Positions 17,925 to 27,513 are shown, numbered from the stretch's first letter. The stretch is 64,000 nt of DNA from Pseudomonas hamedanensis (GCF_014268595.2 NZ_CP077091.1:4136001-4200000); one strand, 5' to 3'. Notes: generated from the letters alone by a model not told the origin. Numbers and translations: made by a program.

Positions 17925-18281
17925 TCAAGGCTTGCGCCATGATCCGCGGCTTTGTGCTTCGCAATAGGGCTTCAGGTAGGCTGCATCGGTCGCCACGCCG
18001 TAATAGTGGATATCCTGGCGATAGGGCATATTGGCAACCTGCGCGTTGCTGCACACGCCGAACGCACCGCTCGGGCACTGGTCGAGGTATTGCACCTCGA
18101 CTTTCTGCCCGGCCAGCGTCGGTTGGCAGAAACCGCCGCTGAACAGTTTTTTCGGGATGGAGCGATTCTGCTGGCAGACTTTGACATCGAGGCGCTCGCC
18201 CTGGCTGTGCACCAGACAGGCCTGAGCCAACGCTTCGCTCGACACCAGCAGCAACAGCAACGACCATCCCATCCAGCGCAT
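17925..18281 (-). CDS. Small Cys-rich exported protein in the Zur cluster (118 aa)
   Basis: Unrecognised family. The signal peptide is MRWMGWSLLLLLVSSEALAQ and the mature part has six cysteines (QACLVH, VKVCQQ, GGFCQP, DQCPSG, GVCSNA, PYCEAQ), a pattern suggesting a disulfide-bonded periplasmic protein. AGGAG stands seven bases before ATG 18281. It is convergent with the DUF1826 gene (4-base gap) and divergent from the second CobW gene (33-base gap). No Zur palindrome is visible in that short divergent gap. Confidence 0.65.
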   Translation of the reverse strand: MRWMGWSLLLLLVSSEALAQACLVHSQGERLDVKVCQQNRSIPKKLFSGGFCQPTLAGQKVEVQYLDQCPSGAFGVCSNAQVANMPYRQDIHYYGVATDAAYLKPYCEAQSRGSWRKP

Positions 18282-18313
18282 TTGCAAACTCCTCAAAAAC
18301 GTTCTTCAAAGAA

Positions 18314-19288
18314 ATGCCCACCATGCTGCAGAACATTCCGACCCATGTCATCGCAGGCCCCCTGGGCGCCGGCAAGACCAGCCTGATTCGCCACCTGATG
18401 GCGCAGCGACCGGAGGGCGAGCGCTGGGCGGTGCTGATCAACGAGTTCGGCCAGATTGGCCTGGACGCGGCGCTCCTGAGCAGTGACGCCGATGGTATCG
18501 CACTGGGCGAAGTGGCCGGCGGCTGTTTGTGTTGCGTCAACGGCGCGCCGTTCCAGATCGGCCTTGGCCGATTGCTGCGCAAGGCCAGGCCAGACCGGCT
18601 GTTTATCGAACCGTCCGGACTGGGTCATCCGGCGCAGCTCCTCAAGCAGTTGAACGAGGCTCCGTGGCTGGGTGTGCTGGCGGTTCAGCCCTGTGTGCTG
18701 GTGCTCGACGCGCAGGCTCTGCACGCTGGGAAACCGTTGCCGCAGGCCCAACGGCAAGCACTGACTGACGCAGGTCTGTTGCTGCTGAACAAGGCGGAAA
18801 ACCTTGATCAAGCGGCGCGAGAAGAAATCGCCAGCCAGTTGCCACCCGTCAGCCTGATCTGGACGCAGCAGGCACAGTTGTCCTTGAGCGAGTTGCCGGG
18901 ACGGACGGCACGAGCCTCGACGGGCGTCGATAAGCTGGTGACGCCCAAAGGGCTGGGCCAGATCCCGGCCGTCTGGAGCGATCCGGCGCTGCCGATCTGC
19001 CTGAGTCAGGCCCAGGCGGGGGGCTGGAGCATCGGTTGGCGCTGGCATCCGGGGCAGATGTTCGATAAGCAAGGCATCATCAAGTGGCTGACACGCCTTG
19101 ATTGGCAAAGGGCCAAGCTGGTTATCCACAGCGCGGATGGTTGGGTGTCGGCGAATGCGCTGGATAATGCCGAACTGACCTGGCGCGCCAGCGAATGGCG
19201 AAAAGACTCGCGCCTTGAGCTGATTTTTACCGAGCCGCAGAATGTCGATGAGTTACAGGCGGGTCTGGCGCGATGCCGGATTCGGTGA
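18314..19288 (+). CDS. Second CobW-family GTPase
   Basis: 324-residue G3E GTPase with P-loop GPLGAGKTS (about 15-23), INEFGQIGLD, metal motif GGCLCCVNG (about 72-80) and SGLGHP. It is shorter and diverged from the ZigA-like protein, and its C-terminal part (WSIGWRWHPGQMFD) is more like the YjiA/CobW group of Pseudomonas zinc clusters. ATG 18314 or 18323 are possible starts. It probably inserts or delivers metal to a different client from the first CobW. An isolated DnaA-box-like 9-mer at 19122 falls within it by chance. Confidence 0.83.
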   Translation: MPTMLQNIPTHVIAGPLGAGKTSLIRHLMAQRPEGERWAVLINEFGQIGLDAALLSSDADGIALGEVAGGCLCCVNGAPFQIGLGRLLRKARPDRLFIEPSGLGHPAQLLKQLNEAPWLGVLAVQPCVLVLDAQALHAGKPLPQAQRQALTDAGLLLLNKAENLDQAAREEIASQLPPVSLIWTQQAQLSLSELPGRTARASTGVDKLVTPKGLGQIPAVWSDPALPICLSQAQAGGWSIGWRWHPGQMFDKQGIIKWLTRLDWQRAKLVIHSADGWVSANALDNAELTWRASEWRKDSRLELIFTEPQNVDELQAGLARCRIR

Positions 19289-19294
19289 ATCAGC

Positions 19295-19714
19295 TTAAGG
19301 TTTCCACTTCGTGTGTTCCTGCCGCCACTGGCTGAGCTCCACCACTTGCGCCCGCGGCTTTTGCACCTCAACCACCGGCGGTGTGTCGTCGAACGGCGCG
19401 GGGTAGGGCGCCAGTTCGATCTGTGCGCTGTGCGCGCCGAATTGTGTGACCGTACCGTTATGGCGGCTTTCGCCCGTCACGGTGAACTCGAAATTGTAGA
19501 CCCGCGCCAGGCGGCGTCGCCCGTTGGCGTCCTTGATCAAGCCGATCTTTTTCAGGGCCACGTTGCCGTCAAGCAACTCGACGCCAACGTTGAGGCAATG
19601 CTGCTTGACCCGTTCCAGCGCCCGTTCGCGCAAGCCGTGGTTGTGCCATAACCACGCACCGGCAGCGGCGAACAGCATCAGCACAAAGATGTTTTCCAGG
19701 GTCAGCATCAACAT
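19295..19714 (-). CDS. DUF3301 family membrane-anchored protein
   Basis: 139-residue protein with one N-terminal membrane helix ([22 protein letters not shown]) followed by a soluble domain (EGHN-type region [47 protein letters not shown]) characteristic of DUF3301. Function unknown. GGAG precedes ATG 19714; an alternative ATG is at 19708. It is convergent with the second CobW gene and divergent from pdxY. Confidence 0.8.
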   Translation of the reverse strand: MLMLTLENIFVLMLFAAAGAWLWHNHGLRERALERVKQHCLNVGVELLDGNVALKKIGLIKDANGRRRLARVYNFEFTVTGESRHNGTVTQFGAHSAQIELAPYPAPFDDTPPVVEVQKPRAQVVELSQWRQEHTKWKP

Positions 19715-19825
19715 CGAACTCCAAAAGATGGCATCAGCTTAACTGCGTCGCCGGTCTGTCGTACAGGCTGTGTTTCGTCGCATACTGCGCGGCTTGAATT
19801 TCAATCGTTTTACGGAATGCCCCGA

Positions 19826-20698
19826 ATGAAACGTACGCCTCATCTGCTCGCCATCCAGTCCCATGTGGTGTTCGGCCACGCCGGCAACAGCGCAGCGGTT
19901 TTTCCGATGCAGCGGGTCGGGGTCAACGTCTGGCCGCTCAATACCGTGCAGTTTTCCAATCACACTCAGTATGGTCAGTGGGCCGGGGAAGTGTTGGCAC
20001 CGCAGCAGATTCCCCAGCTGATCGAAGGCATCGCCGCGATTGGTGAACTGGGCAACTGCGATGCGGTACTGTCGGGTTATCTGGGCAGTGCCGCCCAGGG
20101 CCGGGCGATTCTCAGCGGCGTGGCGCGCATCAAATCGGTCAATCCGAAAATGCTCTACTTGTGTGATCCGGTGATGGGGCATCCCGAGAAGGGCTGCAGC
20201 GTGCCGACCGAGGTCAGCGATTTCCTGCTGGACGAAGCGGCGGCGGTGGCGGACATCCTGTGTCCGAACCAACTGGAGCTGGACAGCTTTTCCGGGCGCA
20301 AGCCGCAGTCGCTGTTCGATTGCCTGGCCATGGCGCGAGCGCTGCTGGCGCGTGGGCCGAAGGCAGTGCTGGTCAAGCATCTGGATTACCCGGGCAAACC
20401 GGCGGATGGCTTCGAGATGCTGCTGGTGACGGCTGAGGGCAATTGGCATCTGCGCCGCCCATTGCTGGCGTTTCCGCGTCAGCCGGTGGGTGTCGGCGAC
20501 CTGACGTCCGGCCTGTTTCTGGCGCGGGTGCTGCTCGGCGACAGCCTGCTGGCGGCGTTCGAGTTCACTGCAGCGGCGGTGCACGAGGTGCTGCTGGAAA
20601 CTCAGGCGTGCGCCAGTTATGAGTTGCAGCTGGTGCGGGCGCAGGACCGGATAGCGCATCCGCGGGTAAAGTTCGAGGCGACAGCGATCAGTCTGTAA
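19826..20698 (+). CDS. pdxY: Pyridoxal kinase PdxY
   Basis: Salvage kinase converting pyridoxal to pyridoxal 5-phosphate, 290 residues (E. coli PdxY 287). Landmarks: [18 protein letters not shown] (about 6-23), [28 protein letters not shown] with substrate contacts, VLVKHL, and [15 protein letters not shown] with the catalytic Asp in the GxGD anion hole. I chose ATG 19826 over 19817 because it fits the family start MKRTPHLL. Monocistronic, followed by a REP pair. Confidence 0.95.
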   Translation: MKRTPHLLAIQSHVVFGHAGNSAAVFPMQRVGVNVWPLNTVQFSNHTQYGQWAGEVLAPQQIPQLIEGIAAIGELGNCDAVLSGYLGSAAQGRAILSGVARIKSVNPKMLYLCDPVMGHPEKGCSVPTEVSDFLLDEAAAVADILCPNQLELDSFSGRKPQSLFDCLAMARALLARGPKAVLVKHLDYPGKPADGFEMLLVTAEGNWHLRRPLLAFPRQPVGVGDLTSGLFLARVLLGDSLLAAFEFTAAAVHEVLLETQACASYELQLVRAQDRIAHPRVKFEATAISL

Positions 20699-20715
20699 CA
20701 CCGAGTCGTCTTTAT

Positions 20716-20779
20716 TCGCGAGCAGGCTCGCTCCCACATTTGGAATGCGTTCCACCTGTGGGAGCGAGCCTGCTCGCGA
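20716..20779. repeat. REP pair (inverted, 23-bp arms)
   Basis: Two perfectly complementary arms (20716-20738 and 20757-20779; core GAGCGAGCCTGCTCGCGA) flank an 18-bp spacer. Typical Pseudomonas REP doublet (BIME-like) between the convergent pdxY and thioesterase genes, probably mobilised by a RAYT transposase encoded elsewhere. Confidence 0.9.
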
Positions 20780-20815
20780 AAGCTATCTATCAGCCGGCAT
20801 CAATCCAGCGTCTGA

Positions 20816-21298
20816 TCAAGCGTCGCCCTTGATCTCCTGATAACGCTTCTCCAGCTCCTGACGAATCTGCCGACGCTGCTGCGCCTGCATGTAGCGGCGC
20901 TTGTCTTCGCTGTTCTGCGGTTGCAGCGGCGGTACCGGGGCAGGCTTGCGCTGGTCATCCACCGCGACCATGGTGAAGAAACAGCTGTTGGTGTGACGCA
21001 CCGAGCGTTCGCGGATGTTCTCGGTCACCACCTTGATGCCGACTTCCATCGAAGTATTGCCGGTGTAGTTGACCGAGGCGAGGAAGGTCACCAGTTCGCC
21101 GACATGGATCGGCTCGCGGAAAATCACCTGATCCACCGACAAGGTCACCACATAACGGCCGGCATAGCGGCTTGCGCAGGCGTAGGCCACTTCGTCGAGG
21201 TATTTGAGCAGGGTGCCGCCGTGGACATTGCCAGAGAAGTTGGCCATGTCAGGGGTCATCAGTACCGTCATCGACAGCTGGGCGTTTCCGGGTTCCAT
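20816..21298 (-). CDS. Acyl-CoA thioesterase, YciA/hotdog family
   Basis: 160-residue single-hotdog thioesterase hydrolysing acyl-CoAs. It contains MTVLMTPDMANFSGNVHGGTLLKYLDEVAYACASRY (split: catalytic-helix Asp in YLDEVA, near residue 36) and the VDQVIFREPIHVGELV strand. The C-terminus is a charged helix (RRYMQAQQRRQIRQELEKRYQ) that may mediate oligomerisation. I chose ATG 21298 for the MEPGNAQLSM start; an upstream in-frame codon gives only a few extra residues. Convergent with pdxY. Confidence 0.87.
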   Translation of the reverse strand: MEPGNAQLSMTVLMTPDMANFSGNVHGGTLLKYLDEVAYACASRYAGRYVVTLSVDQVIFREPIHVGELVTFLASVNYTGNTSMEVGIKVVTENIRERSVRHTNSCFFTMVAVDDQRKPAPVPPLQPQNSEDKRRYMQAQQRRQIRQELEKRYQEIKGDA

Positions 21299-21578
21299 AA
21301 CGTTCTCACGGATCAAGGCTGATTGCTGGAAGCACCTCTGCGGGCGCCTGGTCGCTTTTCAAAAAGCACCGTTATCGGGACGCCGGGCGACGGGTCGCCG
21401 TCACGCGGGGTGTCGATCTGTTTCCATATATTGCACCGGCTTTCAGACGGAAGTCGCGGTGTTAACCTGCAAAAGCCCTGCCCAAGGGCAATTCCCACAC
21501 CAAAAGCGGATTTTTACCCTGCTCGCGCAGACCGTTCTGACGTCTGTCCATGAGCCTCGTGATCAAGGAGCCCACGCC

Positions 21579-23342
21579 ATGCATGCCATCAGTTTCATTC
21601 AGGATCTGGCAGTGATCATGTTGGTCGCAGGTGTGGTGACCGTGCTGTTTCATCGTTTCAAGCAGCCGGTGGTGCTTGGCTACATCGTCGCCGGCTTCAT
21701 CATCGGCCCACACACGCCGCCGTTCGGCCTGATCCACGACGAAGAAACCATCAAGACCCTCGCCGAGCTCGGGGTGATATTCCTGATGTTCTGCCTCGGC
21801 CTGGAGTTCAGCCTGCGCAAGCTGTTCAAGGTCGGCGCCACGGCGTTTATCGCGGCGTTTCTCGAAATCATCCTGATGATCTGGATCGGTTACGAAATCG
21901 GCCGCTGGTTCGACTGGAACACCATGGACTCGCTGTTCCTCGGCGCGATCCTCGCGATTTCCTCGACGACCATCATCGTTAAAGCGCTGAACGACCTGAA
22001 GATGAAAAACGAGCGCTTTGCCCAGCTGATTTTCGGCGTGCTGATTGTCGAGGACATCCTTGGCATCGGCATCATCGCCTTGCTGTCGAGCATTGCCGTC
22101 AGCGGCACGGTGAGCTCCGGCGAGGTGTTTTCCACAGTCGGCAAGCTGTCGCTGTTCATGATTGTCGCGCTGGTCATCGGCATCCTCCTGGTGCCGCGTC
22201 TGCTGGCCTATGTGGCGAAATTCGACAGCAACGAGATGCTGCTGATCACCGTGCTCGGCCTGTGCTTCGGCTTCTGCCTGCTCGTGGTCAAGCTCGAATA
22301 CAGCATGGTCCTCGGCGCCTTCCTGATCGGCGCGATCATGGCCGAGTCGCGGCAACTGCTGAAGATCGAACGGCTGGTCGAGCCGGTTCGCGACCTGTTC
22401 AGTGCGATTTTCTTTGTCGCAATCGGCCTGATGCTCGACCCGCTGATCCTCATCGAATATGCCTGGCCGATCGCGGTAATCACCGTGGCTGTGGTGCTCG
22501 GCAAGATGTTGTCCTGCGGCCTCGGCGCGTTTATCGCCGGCAACGACGGACGAACCTCATTGCGGGTTGGCATGGGTCTGTCCCAAATCGGCGAGTTCTC
22601 CTTCATCATCGCCGCGCTGGGCATGACTTTGCAGGTCACCAGCAACTTCCTTTATCCGGTCGCCGTGGCCGTGTCGGTGATCACCACGCTGCTGACGCCA
22701 TACCTGATCCGCGCGGCGGATCCGCTGTCGATCAAGCTGTCTGCCGTCGTGCCCAGGCGTCTTGGCCGCGTGCTGGGCATGTACGGCGAATGGTTGCGCA
22801 GCATTCAGCCGCAAGGCGAGGGCGCGATGCTGGCGTCGATGATCCGGCGGATTCTTTTGCAGGTCGGGGTGAATCTGGCGCTGGTGATTGCGATCTTCTT
22901 TGCCGGCGCGTATTTCGCCGAGCGCATGTCGCTGTGGCTGCAAGACTGGATTGGCGACCCGAGCTGGCAGAAGGCATTGATCTGGGGCGGGGCGCTGCTG
23001 GTGTCGCTGCCGTTCCTGATAGCTGCGTACCGTAAGCTCAAGGCGCTGTCGATGCTATTGGCGGAGATGGGCGTCAAGCCGGAAATGGCCGGGCGTCACA
23101 CGCAGCGAGTGCGCCGGGTGATCGCCGAAGTGATTCCGATCCTCTCGCTGCTGGTGATTTTCCTGCTGTTGGCAGCCTTGTCGGCCAGTATCCTGCCGAC
23201 CAACAAGTTGCTGGTGCTGATTGCCGTGGTCGCGGCCGCCGTGGCGGCGCTGCTTTGGCGCTGGTTCATCCGTGTGCATACGCGGATGCAGGTGGCCTTG
23301 CTGGAAACCCTCGACAACCACAAGGAGTCGTCGGGGCATTGA
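21579..23342 (+). CDS. Monovalent cation/proton antiporter (CPA2, KefB/YbaL-like)
   Basis: Inner-membrane CPA2-type antiporter, 587 residues. About 12 helices fill residues 5-390, including the conserved RFKQPVVLGYIVAGFIIGPHTP and GVIFLMFCLGLEFSLRKL, and SSTTIIVKAL with VEDILGIGIIALL as core elements. The C-terminal part adds two or three further membrane helices and lacks the Rossmann TrkA-N domain of KefB/KefC, so gating would differ. AAGGAG is eight bases before ATG 21579, and the preceding 375 bases in frame are not part of the protein. Substrate ion (Na+ or K+) not determinable. Confidence 0.88.
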   Translation: MHAISFIQDLAVIMLVAGVVTVLFHRFKQPVVLGYIVAGFIIGPHTPPFGLIHDEETIKTLAELGVIFLMFCLGLEFSLRKLFKVGATAFIAAFLEIILMIWIGYEIGRWFDWNTMDSLFLGAILAISSTTIIVKALNDLKMKNERFAQLIFGVLIVEDILGIGIIALLSSIAVSGTVSSGEVFSTVGKLSLFMIVALVIGILLVPRLLAYVAKFDSNEMLLITVLGLCFGFCLLVVKLEYSMVLGAFLIGAIMAESRQLLKIERLVEPVRDLFSAIFFVAIGLMLDPLILIEYAWPIAVITVAVVLGKMLSCGLGAFIAGNDGRTSLRVGMGLSQIGEFSFIIAALGMTLQVTSNFLYPVAVAVSVITTLLTPYLIRAADPLSIKLSAVVPRRLGRVLGMYGEWLRSIQPQGEGAMLASMIRRILLQVGVNLALVIAIFFAGAYFAERMSLWLQDWIGDPSWQKALIWGGALLVSLPFLIAAYRKLKALSMLLAEMGVKPEMAGRHTQRVRRVIAEVIPILSLLVIFLLLAALSASILPTNKLLVLIAVVAAAVAALLWRWFIRVHTRMQVALLETLDNHKESSGH

Positions 23343-23363
23343 CCACTCGGGGCGTCAGGCGAA

Positions 23364-23771
23364 TCAGCTTTCCAGCCAGACGTCCCGCGCCCAGTGCCAG
23401 ACCGATTCCCAGGTCTCTTCGGCAATCAGCTCTTCCTCGGCCTGCCACAACACCACAGTGCCGTCTTCTTCGACACAGTAGTAATCGTCGCCGTCCTGGC
23501 AGATAGGGATCAGGCTGCGATCGACACCGGCATCCCAGGCATTGGCGGCGACGTCCGGCAGGTAAGTGTGTGATTGCGGGTCGGTGACCGTCACCGGTTC
23601 CAGGCTGCCGTACACCACATCGCTGACCGTCAGCAAAAACTCCCTGAAGACAAACGGGATATCGATGAACAGTTGTTCTTCGATTTCCACCAGCAGGTCT
23701 TCGTCAGGCAACTCCAGCGGAACCGGCACGGGTTCGTTGGCTTCGCGCAGTTGTTCGATGATTTCTTCCAC
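23364..23771 (-). CDS. SMI1/KNR4 family protein
   Basis: Acidic 135-residue SMI1/KNR4-fold protein: ELPDEDLLVEIEEQLFIDIPFVFREFLLTVSDVVYG region split over residues 18-55 and LIPICQDGDDYYCVEEDGTVVLWQ (about 87-110). The fold occurs in immunity proteins of toxin systems, but solitary housekeeping copies like this one are widespread in pseudomonads. No toxin gene is adjacent, so an immunity role is not supported. Convergent with the antiporter gene. Confidence 0.85.
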   Translation of the reverse strand: MEEIIEQLREANEPVPVPLELPDEDLLVEIEEQLFIDIPFVFREFLLTVSDVVYGSLEPVTVTDPQSHTYLPDVAANAWDAGVDRSLIPICQDGDDYYCVEEDGTVVLWQAEEELIAEETWESVWHWARDVWLES

Positions 23772-23852
23772 GTCCGGGATCCTCTTGCTGAATGGCGCGG
23801 TTCATATGGGCCGGTTTATACAGTAGCTCGCTATAGATGCAACCGTGAAATG

Positions 23853-23876
23853 AAAAACCCCGGCCTGGGCCGGGGT
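23853..23876 (-). terminator. Intrinsic terminator of the Tim44-like gene
   Basis: ACCCCGGCC/GGCCGGGGT stem followed, on the minus strand, by TTTTT. It lies about 30 bases after the stop of the Tim44-domain gene. Confidence 0.8.
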
Positions 23877-23906
23877 CTGTTACCACAAGTGAAGCGCAGG
23901 AAGGGA

Positions 23907-24782
23907 TCAGCCGTTCTGGCGGATACCGGCCACCAGCCAAGGCTGGTTCTCGCCCTGCGGACGCTCCATGTTCCAGCTCTCGCTGAACACTTCGCCCTGG
24001 TCGAAACGCGAAGTTTTCGAAACGCCGGTGAAGGTCAGGGTGGCGATGGTCTTGTCGGCACGATCGTCGACGCCGTCCAGTTGCACCTGCAGGTTGTCGA
24101 TGTAAGTCGACTGGAAGCCCTCGCCCAGGTCCGCACGCTCACGCTTGAGGAAGTCGAGCATTTGCGGGGTCACGAACTCGGCGATCTTGTCCATTTCGTT
24201 GGCGTCCCAGTGCTGCTGCAGCGACTGGAAGTGGCTACGCGCGGCTTCAAGGAAGTTCTGCTCGTTGAACCAAGCCGGTGCGTTGATCACTGGGCGGGCG
24301 GCGGCAGGCGCGGCCGAACCACCGAAGATCGAACCCATGGCAGCAGGCTTTTGCTCGAAGGCTTCACGCTGCATCGGCGCGCCGGCCGGAGCGAATTGCT
24401 CCTGCTGCTTGCGACGACGGGCGGCGATGAAGCGGAAGATCACGAACGCGATCAGGGCCATGATCAGAATGTCGAAGATCTGCATGCCCTGGAAACCGCC
24501 GCCCATGAACATCGAGGCAAGCAGGCCACCGGCAGCGATACCGGCCAGCGGGCCGAGCCATTTCGAGGCACCGCCGGCCTTGGCCGCAGTGCCCGCCGCA
24601 CCGGCAGCACCCGCGGTTGCGGCAGCGCCGCCGACGCCTGGAGAAGAAGGAGCCATCTGGCTGGTCTGGTGCGTCGGCGCAGCGCCGGCGCTTTTGCCAC
24701 CACCAAAGCGCTTGGCGTTGGCGTCGAGGCTCATCGTCAGGCCGATGCACAACGCCATGGCGATGCTAAGAAAACGTTTCAT
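23907..24782 (-). CDS. Tim44-like domain membrane protein
   Basis: 291 residues: signal or anchor (MKRFLSIAMALCIGLTMSLDANA), an Ala/Gly/Pro-rich low-complexity stretch (about 28-75), a membrane helix (about 100-120, FDILIMALIAFVIFRFIAARRRK) and a C-terminal Tim44-like domain (about 165-290; WFNEQNFLEAARSHFQSLQ). Bacterial Tim44-like proteins are of unclear function, possibly membrane-associated lipid or protein binding. Monocistronic, with its own terminator. Confidence 0.85.
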   Translation of the reverse strand: MKRFLSIAMALCIGLTMSLDANAKRFGGGKSAGAAPTHQTSQMAPSSPGVGGAAATAGAAGAAGTAAKAGGASKWLGPLAGIAAGGLLASMFMGGGFQGMQIFDILIMALIAFVIFRFIAARRRKQQEQFAPAGAPMQREAFEQKPAAMGSIFGGSAAPAAARPVINAPAWFNEQNFLEAARSHFQSLQQHWDANEMDKIAEFVTPQMLDFLKRERADLGEGFQSTYIDNLQVQLDGVDDRADKTIATLTFTGVSKTSRFDQGEVFSESWNMERPQGENQPWLVAGIRQNG

Positions 24783-24960
24783 AAAAGGTATTCCCGTTTT
24801 GTGGAGACTCGCGCGTCATGTTGCACAGCTGAAGTGTTACTGGCTAGCGAGAGAGTGTTTCGGGCTTTTGCCTGACAGGTTGCGTTCAGCTTGGCGAGGC
24901 AATCGGCCGATGTACTTTTGGCTGTAGGAAAAGACGATTGGTTCAGAAAGATAACGCCTC

Positions 24961-25051
24961 CTGTAGGAGTGAGCCTGCTCGCGATGAGGGTGTGTCAGTC
25001 AATACATTGATAATAGACAGGCCGCTATCGCGAGCAGGCTCACTCCTACAG
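24961..25051. repeat. REP pair (inverted, 25-bp arms)
   Basis: Perfectly complementary arms at 24961-24985 and 25027-25051 (core AGGAGTGAGCCTGCTCGCGA) with a 41-bp spacer. It lies immediately downstream of uvrD and could double as a transcript end, since no other terminator is visible there. Confidence 0.9.
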
Positions 25052-25071
25052 AAAAGCAATCGAGTTGGGCT

Positions 25072-27255
25072 TTAGATGGCTTCCAGCTTGGCGTAGCCGA
25101 GCATCAGCCACTTGCTGCCTTCACTGAAGTTGACCTGCACCCGCGCCTGGGCACCGGAGCCTTCGAAGTTGAGGATCACGCCATCGCCGAAGATCGAGTG
25201 GCGCACGGTCTGACCGAGGCTGAAGCCGGTTTCCGGGATCTCGCTGCCACTGAACAGGTTGCTGCCGCTCATCGACTGGTTGCCGCCGAACGGGCGGCTG
25301 ACACTGTTCGACAAGCGAACTTCCTGAATCAGGCCTTTCGGCACTTCACGGACGAAACGCGAGACCTTGTTGTAGGTTTCACTGCCGTACAAACGGCGGG
25401 TCTCCGCATAGGTCATGACCAGGTTCTGCATGGCCCGGGTGATGCCCACGTAGGCCAGACGCCGCTCTTCTTCAAGGCGACCCGGTTCTTCCAGGCTCAT
25501 CTTGTGCGGGAACAGACCTTCTTCCATGCCCACCAGGAACACGTAAGGGAACTCCAGACCTTTGGCGCTGTGCAGGGTCATCAGTTGAACGCTGTCTTCG
25601 TGTTCGTCGGCCTGGGTGTCGCCGGCCTCCAGCGAAGCGTGGCCGAGGAACGCGGCCAGCGGTGTCAGCTCTTCATCTTCTTCGGTGTTCTCGAAGTTGC
25701 GCGCGGCGCTGACCAGTTCCTCAAGGTTTTCCACCCGGGCCTGACCTTTCTCGCCTTTTTCCGCTTCGTGGTAGGCGATCAGGCCGGATTGCTCGATAAC
25801 GGTCTGGGTCATCAGGTGCAGCGGCATCTCGGCACACTTGGCGGCGAGGTTTTCGATCAGCTCGATAAAGGCACCGAGGGCGCCTGCCGCGCGTCCGGTC
25901 AGGCCTTTATTGGCGACCAGTTGGCGCATCGCTTCCCACATCGACACGTCGCTGTGGCGCGCATGTTCGCGGATCGCTTCGACGGTTTTCTCGCCGATGC
26001 CACGGGCCGGCACGTTGATTACCCGCTCCAGCGCCGCATCGTTGCCGCGACCTTCGAGCAGGCGCAGGTAGGCCATGGCGTTTTTGATTTCCGCCCGTTC
26101 GAAGAAGCGCTGACCACCATAGATGCGGTACGGAATACGCTCGCGCAGCAGGGCTTCTTCGAGAACGCGTGATTGGGCGTTGGAGCGGTACAGAATCGCA
26201 ATGTCGCTACGGGCCAGACCGGTTTTCAGCGCGCTTTCGATGGTTTCGACCACGTAGCGCGCTTCGTCGTGTTCGTTGAACGCGGCGTACAGGTTGATCG
26301 CTTCGCCATCGCCGCCGTCGGTCCACAACTCTTTGCCCAGGCGCCCGGTGTTGTTGGCGATCAGGGCGTTGGCGGCTTTGAGGATCCCGGCGGTGGAGCG
26401 GTAATTCTGCTCCAGGCGAATGGTCTCGGAGTCCGGGAAGTCAGACGAATACTGATGGATGTTTTCGATCTTCGCGCCGCGCCAGCCGTAAATCGACTGA
26501 TCGTCGTCGCCGACCACCATCAGGCTGTCGCCGCCCTTGCCGAGCAGGCGCAACCAGGCGTACTGCACGGCGTTGGTGTCCTGGAACTCGTCGACCAGAA
26601 TATGCCGGAAGCGCTTCTGATAATGCGCGAGCAGGCCGGGGTGGTCACGCCACAGGTCGAGGGCGCGCAGCAGCAGTTCGGAGAAGTCGATCACGCCGGC
26701 ACGCAGGCACGCTGCCTCGTAGGCTTCGTAAATGCCGCGCATGGTCGCCAGGTACAAGTCGCCGCTGGCCTGAATGTGTTGTGGACGCAGACCTTCGTCT
26801 TTCTGTCCGTTGATGAACCACTGGGCCTGACGGGCCGGCCAGCGCTGCTCGTCCAGGCCCAGCTCGCGGATCACCCGCTTGACCAGGCGTTGCTGGTCGT
26901 CGCTGTCGAGAATCTGGAAGGTCTGGCTCAGGCCCGCTTCCTGCCAGTGCGCCCGCAGCAGGCGGTGCGCGAGGCCGTGGAAGGTGCCGACCCACATGCC
27001 GGCCGGGTTGATGCCCAGCAACTGCTCGATGCGGTGACGCATCTCGGCAGCGGCCTTGTTGGTGAAGGTCACCGACAGAATGGAGTGAGGCGAGGCGTTT
27101 TCGACCTGGATCAACCAGGCGATACGGTGCACCAGCACTCGGGTTTTACCGGAACCGGCACCGGCCAGGACCAACTGACGGCCAACGGGGGCCGCTACGG
27201 CCTGGCGTTGGGCATCGTTGAGGGAGTTCAGCAGAAGGGAGAGATCATCGCGCAT
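25072..27255 (-). CDS. uvrD: DNA helicase II UvrD
   Basis: SF1 3'-5' helicase for nucleotide excision and mismatch repair, 727 residues (E. coli 720). Motif I LAGAGSGKTRVL (about 31-42), Ia SVTFTNKAAAEM, II LVDEFQDTN (about 220-228), III VVGDDDQSIYGWRGA, IV LEQNYRS, V TLHSAKGLEF and VI VGITRAM are all present. The C-terminal 50 residues form the Tudor-like domain (HSIFGDGVILNFEGSGAQARV). Complete and unremarkable. A divergent 258-bp gap separates it from the GGDEF/EAL gene. Confidence 0.97.
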   Translation of the reverse strand: MRDDLSLLLNSLNDAQRQAVAAPVGRQLVLAGAGSGKTRVLVHRIAWLIQVENASPHSILSVTFTNKAAAEMRHRIEQLLGINPAGMWVGTFHGLAHRLLRAHWQEAGLSQTFQILDSDDQQRLVKRVIRELGLDEQRWPARQAQWFINGQKDEGLRPQHIQASGDLYLATMRGIYEAYEAACLRAGVIDFSELLLRALDLWRDHPGLLAHYQKRFRHILVDEFQDTNAVQYAWLRLLGKGGDSLMVVGDDDQSIYGWRGAKIENIHQYSSDFPDSETIRLEQNYRSTAGILKAANALIANNTGRLGKELWTDGGDGEAINLYAAFNEHDEARYVVETIESALKTGLARSDIAILYRSNAQSRVLEEALLRERIPYRIYGGQRFFERAEIKNAMAYLRLLEGRGNDAALERVINVPARGIGEKTVEAIREHARHSDVSMWEAMRQLVANKGLTGRAAGALGAFIELIENLAAKCAEMPLHLMTQTVIEQSGLIAYHEAEKGEKGQARVENLEELVSAARNFENTEEDEELTPLAAFLGHASLEAGDTQADEHEDSVQLMTLHSAKGLEFPYVFLVGMEEGLFPHKMSLEEPGRLEEERRLAYVGITRAMQNLVMTYAETRRLYGSETYNKVSRFVREVPKGLIQEVRLSNSVSRPFGGNQSMSGSNLFSGSEIPETGFSLGQTVRHSIFGDGVILNFEGSGAQARVQVNFSEGSKWLMLGYAKLEAI

Positions 27256-27513
27256 CGGGGCATTCTAGGGTGCGCCGCAGGCCCGGGCAAACCGAGCTTT
27301 GCATTAGCCGATGAAAGCGCCGTCGAGGACGACCGGTCGGTCACTGGCTGCAGGCTTCGGCCCGTCTCGCTTGAGGGGGTGAAGCGGCGTCCGGGCAGCG
27401 GGAAATTTCGCGCAAATTCTGATCTGCAGCAGTTTGGCAACGGGATCGCCTTGTGTATGCTCCGTCCACGTTTCGGGCGCAGGCCCTTCCTTATAAGAAT
27501 AAGAACGTTGCCC

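Noticed and set aside
19122..19130. Isolated DnaA box TTATCCACA inside the second CobW gene
   Set aside because: A single 9-mer is expected by chance in 64 kb; no neighbouring boxes.
26173..27513. Open frame continuing 1.3 kb upstream of the GGDEF/EAL protein
   Set aside because: It is antisense to uvrD and has no domain character; the membrane protein clearly begins at ATG 27514.
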